From: Seiridium cupressi
Lineage: Eukaryota; Ascomycota; Sordariomycetes; Amphisphaeriales; Sporocadaceae
DNA: 64,000 bases
Assembly (NCBI GenBank): GCA_036674765.1
Contig: JARVKI010000013.1
Span: forward strand, 496,001 to 560,000
Direction of reading: 5' to 3'
Shown here: piece after piece, positions 25,897 to 37,123 of the stretch
Position numbering within the stretch: the stretch's first letter is position 1
Layout of the letters: the number at the start of each line of letters is the position of its first letter
Program-made: the position numbers and the translations under genes
Notes under the pieces: model-generated
Seen by the model: the letters and a program-made list of their open reading frames with translations, nothing else
Database searches by the model: none
Told to the model about the DNA's origin: nothing

Positions 25897-28800
25897 AAGA
25901 CGTTATGCGCACTTTGACCTATTGTTCTCATCTACACGAGCGAAGAGGACCAAACCACAAGACTTAATGATAATAGCCATGGGTTTATCTTCCTTTTCCT
26001 TTTTTCGTGCTGTCTGGGTCGATAGCTTCATACGGAGTACATCTTATGGCGGGTTGAACATATGGCGGGCTAGGTGTTTTGGCGTTCACTCTGGAGATCT
26101 TGTTAGGGAAAGTTGGTGCTGAAAAGATGATGACGAATATGACTTTCACAAAACGACACGGCATCTACACGACGAGAAACGGCAACGTTCTTTCAAGGAC
26201 ATGAGGGAGGTCTTGCCGATCTTGCTGCGGCTGCTTCATTCATTCCTACATGTATTTATGACGCTGAATGACTTGAGACGTATGGAGTCATGATTACGAA
26301 TTTAGAAGTTACACATATTTATGAAGCTCCGACTTGGTTCGACTACTATGTGCGCTCTTCCGATGCCTCAAATTACATTCGTGTCGATTGTTCAAGTCAT
26401 TTGACCATCGACCCCGGCAATCCCCGGAAATGCCTAGGTTAGCCGTTCCAAATGCTCTACACACACTTGGCGAGCTCCCAGTTTGGCAAGGCTGATCTAT
26501 GCCCAAACCGTACTCTTGCCGCTCAGGCTCCACTAGCCTCGAGGCCTATACAAGACGGGGAGGGAAATACCTACCGTAGCTTGCGTCGTAGGCATGGACT
26601 GAGAAATGGCAACATGCTCATTGTGCGATGAGTGGCTGTTGGTATTCCCAAAGCACTCGCTAGGTCAACCGTTCGCTCCCAATCGATCTACTTACTACCG
26701 TATTGTCCGTACGATTTCCCAATCTGCGTTCAAGGGCATGCGTCTTCACTAAGGCCACTGAACTATCTCGGTCTTTGTGATTGGTGTTAGGGCAGTCGTG
26801 CAGGGTGAGCTCCAAAACTCAATCGAGCTCTGAGTTTCCTGCTTGCATCACAAGTCTCCCAACAGGTATTTAGCGCATGGTTGCTGCCAAGTCAGGTCTC
26901 TCACGCCTGTAATGTGTAGACGGCTCTTGACGGCCTTCCGACAATGGCACGTGTCCCAAGCCAGTTACATTGGAACTGCTTGTTGGACTTTCTAACCGGT
27001 AGGTGATTTGTCGCAGCTTCGAGATATAAAAGAAATATAGGCGCATTTTCTATAGACTCAGGTCCGTGCGGATCTACTCAAAAGCTTGGCGGCCCAAGAT
27101 GGACAGAAGAGGATGGCACCTGGCAATGGGTCACTCCATAGGGACGCGACGGACCCGGCGCCGTGGATTCTAGTCTATCGGATCGATCTAACGTAATCTT
27201 CCGCCAGACCTCGCTCCAGATCTTTTAGACCGGGCAAGAACTGGCGGGATCCCAAGGGGCTGTATAGGGATTCGTAATCCACTGAACCTCCATTTCCCAT
27301 CCAAGATGAAACGCACGTTGGCGCTGTAGGAACCATTTTAGATCATGGATCCTTGCGACTAGATCGTGCGAACTGGAGGTTTGCATGCGAATTGGGCTTC
27401 TGGGGCGACTCTACTCACCACGCCGCAGTAGCCATATTTGGAATACAGCGATTGTGGTCGAGAACTTGAGTTTGGATCGGCTCATTTCTGTGCGTACCAA
27501 CCTGTTGGGAAATGGGCTTTGAGGAGCGCGAGTGTCGTCCCAGGAAAAAGACATCTCGAAGCGCCACAGCTGGGTACACCTGGAGTCTAAAACATGCCAC
27601 AAGCACACCTCTTCAACAAGTGGACTCGTGAGGGTCTCAAGCCACGAGCTTGGGTTTGCAAATGCCATTTGCTGGACTTTCCCTTCTTGAACCCGTGTGG
27701 GTGTTGCTGCGGAAGCTTTCAGAGCCTCTCCGTAGCCTCGAGCAGCGCCTGTATGAGAGTTGACCTGCTAATGTAGACCGTGCAGGCACCCCTAGACCGC
27801 AGGACTCCACCAAAGTTGCCAATAAAGCATCAATCATGAAGCTCCGTGTCGGCTACACGCGGTCTTTTTGCTACACCATCTCAGCATTAAGTGGGACAGC
27901 ACTCGAAAGCCGAGCTATCACATGCACCCCCGGCGAGCTCTTTGGAGATCTCCGTTACATTTTGGACCATCTTATCAGCCCTACGCTTGCATTTCCCCCA
28001 TGCTTGCTCGAGTGTCTTCGGTGCAAAGGGTACTGCTACTTTATCCAGAACTGTTCTTCCAATGCGCACAAACACACCTTATTCGCTCGAGCCAAGCATC
28101 ATCGACTGGGACCTCGGCTGGCCACCGCGTTCACTTCCTGGTCTGATCATGCGGAACACTGGCGATCCTATTACGAAGTCGCGCGCCCTCGTCAGAAGCT
28201 TGGTTTGAGTGACCGGGGTGAATGAAGCCCACACACGTGGAAAGGTCTGGGTCGGTAGCCACAGTCAAATGACTTGATACATCAAACCGATATGTGCTAC
28301 CTTGGCTGCCTTGCTGCTCCAGAAACAAGTGCAAGTCAAGGATTATTTTGATTTGAAACACATTACATCCAGCCACCTTATGCGTTGCGGGTTCATGGGT
28401 TTGCATGCAGCCAGGGTACTTAATCTTCCGAGTCTCCGCTATAGGTCATGGTCGGCATAGAGTGTAAGACACACGTCGTTCGAGTCAAGAAACACACAAC
28501 TCTGCATGTCTCATGGTTCATGGCTTCGCCAACCTTTTTTCAACCTCTGCAATCCATGCATATGAATGACTGCATTCCCAACCACCCCCATTAAAGGATT
28601 TGTTTATCCCTTGGCCGGCTTGCTTTCCAACCTCTCATCGACATATGCGGGCTTCCTGTGATCAGGGATGTACGCCTTTCGCAGGAGGCCAAAAACGCTT
28701 CGAGATCGTCCCACGGAGGCGAAGCCTATCAGCCTTTCGAAAAGCACATGAACTGCGGCCTTGGTGCTTCGATCTTCTCACTTGGCGTCAGCATCGGGAA

Positions 28801-29527
28801 CCGTGGCCGCCCCAGTCACGTCACGCCAGCTCATCAATATGCTCCGAGCAAGCAAGCAGATTTTTCCATGCGAAGAGGCGAACGACAAATATTCTCCAAC
28901 AATAAGATTAGATGGCTACATCTAAAGCAAATCTTTGTGTAATGCACAACGGCTTACACGTGGGCAGGACTGCGCGAGAACTTGCTTATTGTGCTCTCCG
29001 CTGCATGTTACCCCAGGCAGGGACTTTCTGGATTTATGCTGTGGAGCATTCGCACTATAGGACCGTACTTATCCAAAAAGTTCCGAGATGACAAGAACCC
29101 TTCCATCGAGCAACAACCCCGCGCAGGTGAAAAGCTACGATGGTGTGACGGTTCGGATGGTCCGGGAGACCTTTACAAATGCGAAGATCTGAACAACGGC
29201 ATCACCATTGCCCTATCTGTTGGAGGTGTATCAGAAAAAATAGCGATCCACTATTGCGCCCTCTCCCGCCCACTATTGAAAGTGACTCAAGCATTGGTAA
29301 AATTGGACCCGACTCGATTACGTCTCATGAACTGATGGTGGAACGGTCTATTATCTTTCATTATGATCGAAACAATGTATTGAACTCAAACCCCCATGAC
29401 GACGCCGCTTATTCCATGCTGAAATGAGACCAAAACTCAATGTTCAAGGTGATTAGCCAATGCTGCCCTTCTTTGCCGGGAAGTCCTTCCCGTCCATCAA
29501 ATCCTCCAGACCACGTGTTCAGTGAAT
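25897..29527. other. Intergenic region between AflR-like regulator and T4HN reductase
   Basis: About 3.6 kb between two convergent genes, so it should hold two 3' untranslated regions and no obvious need for promoters, yet it is long. The best open stretches are 129 codons from an ATG at 27836 (+), which overlaps two other open frames, and 117 codons at 28982-29335 (+). Neither shows a family motif. I see no RNA gene. Confidence 0.45.
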
Positions 29528-30426
29528 TTAAACACCACCACCACCTGTAGGAATTTTGTCAGCATCTGTTTCATGGAAGTCTCGGGGATCTACTTACTGC
29601 AGCGCAAGACCTGGCCGTTGATCCACTCGCCCTCTTCGCTGACTAGCAGAGACACGATCTTTCCAATGTCAGCAGGAGTGCCAACCCGGTTGAGCGGGCA
29701 CATCTTGGCGAGGCCGTCCTTGATGGTGTCGATGGACATCCCCTGGTGGCCGCCGGGGACGTAGTGCCAGCTGTTCTCGTCGAACATGTCGGTCTGGATG
29801 CCGCCGGGGGCGATGGCGTTGCAGGTAATCCTCTTCTTGCCGCAGTCGACGGCGAAGGAGCGGGCGAAACCCTCGATGGCAGCCTTGGAGCCGGCGTAGA
29901 GGGCGTGGTTCGGGATGCCCGTCATCTGGGCGGCGATGGACGAGGTCATGATGATGCGGCCGCCCTCGCTGCAGTGCTTCAGGCCGTTCTGCGCGACGAA
30001 GAACTGGCCGCGCGTGTTGAGGTTGAAGACCTGGTCGAACAGCTCGGGCGTCACTTCGGTCTCCTCGCACCACACCTCCATGCCCGAGTTGGAGATGGCA
30101 AAGTCGATGTGGCCGAAATGGCTCAGGGCCTTCTCGAACAGCGCCGCCACCTCCTCGGGCTTGGACACATCGGCCTGGACGGCGACAGACTTGGAGCCCA
30201 ACTTGCCCAGCTCGGCGACGACCTCGTCGGCGGCGCCAGAGCTTTTGGCGTAGTTGACGACAATGGATGCACCACGCTTACCTAGCTCGAGGGCGATGCC
30301 CCTGCCGATGCCGCGGCCAGAGCCGGTAATGAGGGCGACCTTGCCAGCCAGTGGCCGGCTCTGGCTAGTTTGGGTCTCCATCGTGGAAGCTGATGAAGAC
30401 AAATCCTGAATTGCGACGGGAGACAT
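29528..30426 (-). CDS. 1,3,6,8-tetrahydroxynaphthalene (T4HN) reductase, SDR family
   Basis: Two exons, 30426-29598 and 29544-29528, joined across a 53-bp intron (GTAAGT donor, CTACAG acceptor), encode 281 residues. It reduces T4HN to scytalone with NADPH. SDR features: TGSGRGIG dinucleotide-binding loop (34-41), catalytic Ser163, Tyr177 and Lys181 in the YAGSK motif, and substrate-pocket residues SGMEVWCEE (114-122). The MEVWC segment and the GLKHC segment match tetrahydroxynaphthalene reductase rather than the trihydroxynaphthalene enzyme, which has a different C-terminus. The tiny second exon supplies the end SGGGV. Without splicing the protein would end in SK. The start at 30426 gives nearly the length of the Magnaporthe enzyme (282, from memory); an in-frame ATG at 30381 has a better start context and would give 266 residues. 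It lies convergent to the AflR-like gene. Confidence 0.93.
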
Positions 30427-30565
30427 TGGTATCAAATACAGCGGTAAGGATGACTTTGGGGGATTGTTATCCGGTTGTCTAGAGGGATGCAATTGAGAAG
30501 CTGATAGAAGGGCGACGGTTCCGATGCTGAATGTTCCTCATACCGCTCCGTGGCATTTCATCTTT

Positions 30566-30575
30566 CTTATAAAAA
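30566..30575 (-). promoter_or_regulatory. Probable TATA element of the T4HN reductase gene
   Basis: On the minus strand the sequence reads TTTTTATAAG, about 140 bp before the ATG at 30426. Spacing resembles that of the oxidase gene (146 bp). It is a TATA-like match only, so support is moderate. Confidence 0.4.
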
Positions 30576-31310
30576 TCCTCGTGGTTGTATTGGGGTTCCG
30601 GAAGGTGGAGCCAGGAGTTTGGGGAAAACTCACGGAGCCCACGATACGGACGCAGAGCACGGAATGCCGCTGCCCAAGGCACGAACCACAGGCGCTTCAG
30701 GCGAGTGCAGTCCACCCACTTCAGGCATAGACGCGCGGTCAATGCAGGTCGCTACATTATGCGCCGCGGCCATGACTCAAGATTCTAGCGAGTCCAGCTC
30801 TCGAGCACCGCAACTGTGGCAGATCCCAAGGGCCTCAACTCTCAGCACTGTAACACTTTGAGAACTACCACGAACGATGATGATTTACTCATGTCTGGGG
30901 GTATGCTTACTGTGCTGTTCTGGTAGAGAGTAAAACGACACATCTCAGCAGCCGATCGCTGGCGTCTGGGAGCGGGGTGCGCTGCGTGCACTGCAGCAGG
31001 TGGATTGAGTCAATTGCCTTTTCCGGCAGCAGGTCCAATGTGATTGGCTGAAGCCAGTGCCCTGGCGCGCAGGGATTGTCATGTCCCCTGTCAACATCTG
31101 TGAGAACCCCAACGGAGGTCCGCCGTGCTGCGAGCGACAGGGGCTGAGACTGCTGTTTGATCGTCAACCTGTTCGTCGGTCTCATCGAGACAATGCGGGA
31201 AAATGACCGCCAAGACAATGATTAAAAAATAGTAGGTCAGCCCCATCCGACCTCTGTCACGATAGCATGGTGATTACTAATCAGGCTATAGGTGCCTTTC
31301 CTACTAATAC

Positions 31311-31352
31311 ACATGTTACATGTTACATGCCATTTGCTATGCGCCATTTGCT
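31311..31352 (+). repeat. Short direct repeats
   Basis: ACATGTT occurs twice in tandem with a third, diverged copy (31311-31331), followed by GCCATTTGCT twice (31329-31338 and 31343-31352). They lie about 900 bp upstream of the reductase start. They may be replication slippage products or paired binding sites; nothing decides between these. Confidence 0.5.
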
Positions 31353-34052
31353 CTTCCGTCGCTGAATGCCTCCAGAGTTACTGATGGTCTACAATGAGAA
31401 TCTAGCCAGAGTAAGGACTACCTCGCATTCCAATACTCTTTGTTCTCCGCAGTGCTCTGTTCATGATGGCCATAGAATCCGATGTTCGAGGGTATGCATA
31501 TATGACATTTCACTTTGTCCGCACTCTAGCCAACCAAATTTGCTAAGAAGATGGCACCACCATTGTCGCCATCTACACCTAGCTCAGGAAAGCAGAATCA
31601 GCCACAGTCGTTGATAGTGGCGATGCGTCTCCAGCCGCTTACTGGCTTGAAGCTTGGAAGTAGTCTTTCGAGGCCTGCTGTATGCACTGCGCATTAGTTG
31701 TGGCGAACGAATGCGCGTTGCTGGTAATCAGACCACACTGCCTTATATCTAGTCCACAAACCCATCGCCGCCAAAGCAAGCCAACACTGTAAAGAGATCA
31801 ACCGCGAACACTGACACGTCACGCATCGAGATGATGGGATTCTGTGCCCTGAATTAATGCCACCATAGTCCCCTAAAGTAAAGCTGCATGCTGGCTCTAT
31901 AGACTAACTAAGTGCTTCATGCACCTGTTATGTCTTGCAGAATGAGGCTACATGAATATGTTTCTTAGAGGGTGCGGAATTTCATGAGCAAATCATTACA
32001 TTGTGGTGCCGAATGTTGCATATGCAGGCTAGGCGCGGTGGGTGTTCATGATAATATTATTGTGCATTGATTCATCCGAAATAACGGCCGTAACGGCCCG
32101 AGATTTTTGCAGAGGTTTGACATGCCAGGGCCGCCAGCAGGAACAAGCACGACCACGCATTGATGTGATTACATGTCGTGAGGCGTCATGAGGTGTCCTA
32201 AACATGACGAGAAAAACGAATGCGAGTGTATACGTTATATTGATCTTGGCCCTGTAAATTGCAACAAGTCTCCTAGGTATGTCTCTCTTGACGATGGGTG
32301 CGATTGGCCTGCGTGCACATGTCTGCAAAACGGTGATTCACCTCCACCCATGGCAGCTCATCGCGGCTCTTCAAGACGGCAGGATTGATTTTGGTTCGCG
32401 CTGCTAGCCGGGTCTTGAGCTAGCAGATAACTAGCACTAGGGGCTCTTGGTTCCCCATTCGGAACCGTTGACGAGAGCCTCGATTGCCCTCTAAGCGTGC
32501 CGCACCAAAATCTCATTCTACGTGCTAAGACTAAGTTTCAGATTTGGAGACCCCCACACGTAGGAAACTCCAAGTGTGAAATTCGTCTAGTCAGTCACCA
32601 TGCATGATTTTCTCGAAATACGATTGGCCCTCAAGAATAAATGCTTCGTCAGCTCATGCTCGCTGAAAAGCACCTGTTATACCCGACCCACTCATCCCCC
32701 CTACCCAGGCCTCCAGGAGGGTGTTTTCGTGTCGGGAGGGACTGGCCCCCTGGCCTGCCTATGGCTTCGAGCTTAATAGGCTATCACATCTGTCTCGTCG
32801 TCAGCACTACCACTGACGTGTCGAATACCGCCGTCGACGCCTCGCTGTCTCAGAGGCCTCTGTCCTTGGAATTGAGGTGGGAACTCACGAAAGCCGGAAC
32901 CCAAAGTGCGAGATGCGGGCCGGCAGCCCGGGTCCTCGATAGAAATTCTGAAAGGGCTTGGGCATGGCTATTTTACCCTCAGCGGAGGGCTACCGAGCCG
33001 TCTCCTGATTGGTGCCGCCACAGTATGCGCCCCAACTCCATAGCGTCACGTCGAAAGTGCCCTAGTTGGATTAAAAATATCGTAAGGTTTGCAGATTCAG
33101 GGAACTCTCTAGCTCAACGTCTACTGTACTGTAAGATCCAAGGCCCAGCCACACGCCCCACACGATCCTATGCACCCTCTGTTCTTAGAGCAGGCACAAC
33201 ATCGGCCGCTTCCGACGTGCCCAGGAGGGGTGATGGCACCGAGAAGTATGGTGCTGACGCCAGGGGCGGCCGCGGAAGCATGGGAGAGCCGCTTTGCGTG
33301 TATGGCTTGTGATAGGCGTGGGCACCCTGTTCGCGTACATCCTTAGCCGATAGGAGGTAGCCGATGACCTACCTATGCAAGATTCAGGACCTAGCAGCTC
33401 TGGGGCTAGCCTCATCCTCCATCGTCATTGTTTAGCACTAAAGTTTTATTCAAATTGTATCTCGACACGGATAACGTGTCGCCTCATGTCGTCGAACTAG
33501 CTTCTAGGTTGCGGCGATGCTATGAAGGTAGGATGCGGGAACAAATTCATGGGTCATGTCTGGTCGTGGTCGGAATAATGTATGGGATGCTATGCTATCC
33601 TCACTGCGAAAGTGGTAAACGAGCTCCAGGCATTTTGGTAGTCACGTCGAGCTCGTCGAGCATCAAGTTCAAATGCGACTGTACTTTCTGAGATTGTAAT
33701 ACATCGACAAGTTGGTGTAACGTATCTACTATTCTGTACATTGTAGGCAGGATTGTCTCTACTTGAACAGATACGTAACGTAGTCCTGTCCCACGAATCC
33801 ATCATCAAACATCTAAGAACTATAACCCGTTCATCCCATGATGGTTTTCCGATTATCTAATTATATATTGCTTCAAAGCCCTTGATGTTAAGCGCCATGA
33901 TATCAACCTGCCTCGGTTTACAAGCCGCGAAAATGCCACCCAAAACGCCCAAGTCTCATTCCAAACCCATTTCCGCCGTTGTTTGGTTGTTCACGCCCCA
34001 AAGCAATGTCATATCGTCATTAAAGTTTCATAATCAGTAGAAAGCTAGGATC

Positions 34053-37000
34053 TTAGACGCTGGCAGCACCCAAGCCATCAGTGTTCCAGTTGGTGCACAG
34101 TGCTACAAGCTTGCGCTTGATTCCAGCGCTGAGCCGGCAACAGACTCCTTCCTCGATCGCGTTGACAGCATAACCGAGAACCTCTGATGGGTGGTCGAGG
34201 CTGACTGTCGTGCCGTCTAGGCGGGTGAGGATGGGGATGCCGTTGGTATTCCAGAGGTAGGTGATCACTGTCGGGTCCTCAGGGGTAACCTGATCGATAG
34301 CGACAGGCCCGCCCGACAAGTCTGTCTTAGGAAAGCTCGGGTCCAGGCGGGAAACACTGTCGGTCCATAGAATCAGTGTGGCGCGGTAGATTGCTGCGCT
34401 CCACCAGGTCGGTCGTCTGTCTCCGGGCATGCTGCGGACGAGACGAAGGACCTGACCGCAGTGAAAGATGGATTCCTCGCGCTGATAAATGCAGCGCTTA
34501 TGTCGGAGAGACAGCTCCCAGTAGGAGCCATCGAAACCCTCACGGCGCGCCAGGCGCTCAATTTCGGGAAAGTTGGTAACTGCATTGAGCGATATCAAGT
34601 GATACAATACCAAGTTGGTCTTGCTGACAGTGCAGCTGGGGTTTGCCTTGAAGTAGGTGATTGAGAGCTCATACCACTTCTGTAGCAGAGCCTGCACCTC
34701 TTCGAGTCTCAGCATCGTAGACGCCTTAGTAACAGTCCTTGACGAGTTACGACGCGCGCTGAGTACGTCCGGGAAACATGCCAGCATTTGCCTCAGATGG
34801 CAGAGCAGGTTTTGAAGAGGGTGCAGGAGAAGGCGTAGCTGATGTGGAGTCAAGCTACTTTGTCGTCTGGACAAATTCTCGTGAAGAAAGTCTTGGAATA
34901 GATCATACAATGATGGTGTTAATGATGGAGTGGTCAGAAGTTGAGGGTTTACATTGGCAGTGCAGCCGTAGATGGACTGCATGGCCGCAAGCCACTGGTC
35001 AGCGTTGGCGGACATCCAGAGTAGCTCGGGGCCAGGAAGAGGTGCACAGAGCTCGCTGATAGAGAGCATCGGAGCAGTATCGTGGAACAAGCTAAGTTCT
35101 TGGTCGACCATGACCCAATTGTACACTAGCCTAGAGGGAAATCAGCATTCTGGACACCTTTGAGAGGGTGATTATGTGGACTACACACCTGTTCTGTGTT
35201 TCGCGATGAAGCCATCCTCTCCATTGTAGCTCGGTATTGGTGGCGCCATGGAAAGATGGTATCATCGACGGTTGAGAAGCAAGCATCCCTGCATGTTTCA
35301 ACATCTAGAAGCCGTTAGGAATATGACATTGCTTGCAGGGTAGAAGGGGATTTACCGAGAGATACATGCCACGCTGTCCCATGGCTATGTCCATCAACCA
35401 CTTATCGCCGCTCCAGGCACCAAGCAAAGTGAAAAGTAGAGCGGATCGAAGCGCGGTCGGATCGGCACACATCTCAATGTCTTTCTCGATGATATCAAAC
35501 AGGGATATCCTGCAGGTCTCAACGAGACCTGCAGCTAGAGCACGAGCTTCAGCCGTGGGGACCGCCGAGGCGCCTTGCGCGATCATGAGAAGTACAAGCA
35601 ATGTTGATGCTTGGTTGTTCTGGAGCATCTCGTTGGGATCTACACAGCCTGTCGAGACCAGCAAGTAGAAGAAGGTGAGACTACGAACATAGCTCCTCAA
35701 GAAGAACTCGAGAATTTTGGAGGGGGGCAGGACCAAGAACGTCATCATTCCGGAACTCCCAAACCCTGACTTGCCCAAGCCATGAACACCACCACGGTGG
35801 ATATCCAGGGCTTTGTGTAGAAATGTCTGCGTGATTGCCAGCATCCTGTCTCGAGTGCGAGATGTCATGGGTACAACGGATGCCAGATCAGCGTTGTCCC
35901 AGTCAATCTGCGAGAGGTATTGTTCTAACGCATTCCATGTCCCTTCGTGTTGAGATTTTTGCTCCAGGCATTCCAGGTGTACGATGGCAGTCCGAGGGCA
36001 AGTGCCCGAGTAGATGGGTGGGTTGCATCGAGCTAGCGGCCAAGCAGCCTCAGCTGCTATGACTGCCTCAAACTCGGGTATTTCAGGGGGGGTTGACATG
36101 CCTAGATCGATAGCCTTTACTGTGTGTTCATACTCATTGCTGGAAACAATGCTGGTGCTCCTTGTGTGGATAGAGCCCCTAGAGGAACTTGTGTGTTCTG
36201 AATTTGATGAGATATCGCTCAGTTCTGGGAATGTGGGCATTGCAACATCCGAGCGAGCCATCGGCAGGTGACCCGAGTACATGTCCAGATCCAATGGATA
36301 GTCCGACCATACCAGCAAATCCTGATAGTTGTTTTCATGCGAGATAAAGTCGTTTCCAAGCATGAACTCGTCAAGCCCCTTGGTCGTGTGCGGCGATGGA
36401 AAGCCGTCTGGGCTGAGATGGCAGCTTACCGGCGAAGTCTTTTTGGGCGGGCTGTCTTGTTGCTGTATCCTTGGGTCTATAGTTATGCTGGCTGCCGGGG
36501 ACAATGACGCCTTTGCTGGTGAGCCCTGTCTAACTATGCTGGAATCGATGTCCATCATAGCTGGGTTCATAGTGGAGATTGGAATGCCATCTTGTGGCAA
36601 CGGTGGTGTAGGCAACGGAGTATCCAAAGCTGGGTTGGGTTGGACGGCTTGAGCAGCCTGTGCTGCCCTCAGAGCTGCCTTTGAGGACCGCCTAGCATAT
36701 CTTGCCGCGCATGGGAGTCCCTTGTCCTTGCATCGTGCACATGGCACTCCTTTATCACATCCGGTTTTGGCCTGTGCACAGTTAAGGCAAGCGATTGGTG
36801 TTTTTCCAGCGACAGTTGGCACTCCACCTGGTGGTGGCTCTATAGGATGGGCTTCGTGGTACGTCGAGTAGTGTCTTTGTAGGAGATCCCTATATATCCA
36901 TGACAAATTAGCTTGCCATTCGCGTTATACTGTAATAAGAGGACTGACCTTCTAGCAAAAGAGAGCTGACACGCACTGCATCTGTGAGGCTTGACATTGG

Positions 37001-37123
37001 TGTCTGCGTATAGTGTAAGCAAGTGCTGACGACATATCGATCACTATACTTACGGTGCGGTATGTGTCTCTCCAGGTGCTCTTTCCTTGTGAAGCTCCTC
37101 CCACAGTATGTACAGTAAATCAT
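34053..37123 (-). CDS. CMR1: Cmr1/Pig1-type melanin transcription factor (two C2H2 fingers plus Zn2Cys6)
   Basis: Five exons on the minus strand: 37123-37054, 37003-36949, 36889-35356, 35304-35189 and 35130-34053. The introns are 50, 59, 51 and 58 bp, and all joins keep frame, giving 950 residues. Two C2H2 fingers come first: Cys4/Cys7/His20/His24, then Cys32/Cys35/His48/His53, joined by a TNVKPH linker. A Zn2Cys6 cluster follows with Cys76, 79, 86, 92, 95 and 102. This double arrangement is diagnostic of Cmr1 (Colletotrichum, Cochliobolus) and Pig1 (Magnaporthe), which activate melanin genes. The middle is Ser/Pro-rich. The C-terminal half has helical segments typical of the fungal-specific transcription factor domain (for example NRLVYNWVMVDQEL across the last splice site). 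The start ATG at 37123 is the family start, immediately before finger 1. The exon 1-2 junction falls inside the last histidines of finger 1, so splicing is needed for a complete finger. Confidence 0.95.

Larger units (their letters stand above)
30427..34052. other. Intergenic region between T4HN reductase and Cmr1-type regulator
   Basis: About 3.6 kb. The left end is the reductase promoter and the right end the regulator's 3' flank. One ATG-initiated open stretch of 223 codons at 32641-33312 (+) is the longest orphan frame in the spacers. Its translation is rich in Arg, Ser and Pro, has no domain I recognise and is not obviously spliced, so I do not call it a gene. A small direct-repeat patch is at 31311-31352. 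Confidence 0.45.

Noticed and set aside
27836..28225. 129-codon frame as a small secreted cysteine protein
   Set aside because: The N-terminus is only weakly hydrophobic, two other frames are open over the same bases, and no cysteine spacing pattern is recognisable.
29746..30285. 179-codon plus-strand frame
   Set aside because: It is antisense to the T4HN reductase, whose motifs and splicing are unambiguous; the Val/Ala/Gly/Asp-rich translation is a typical shadow.
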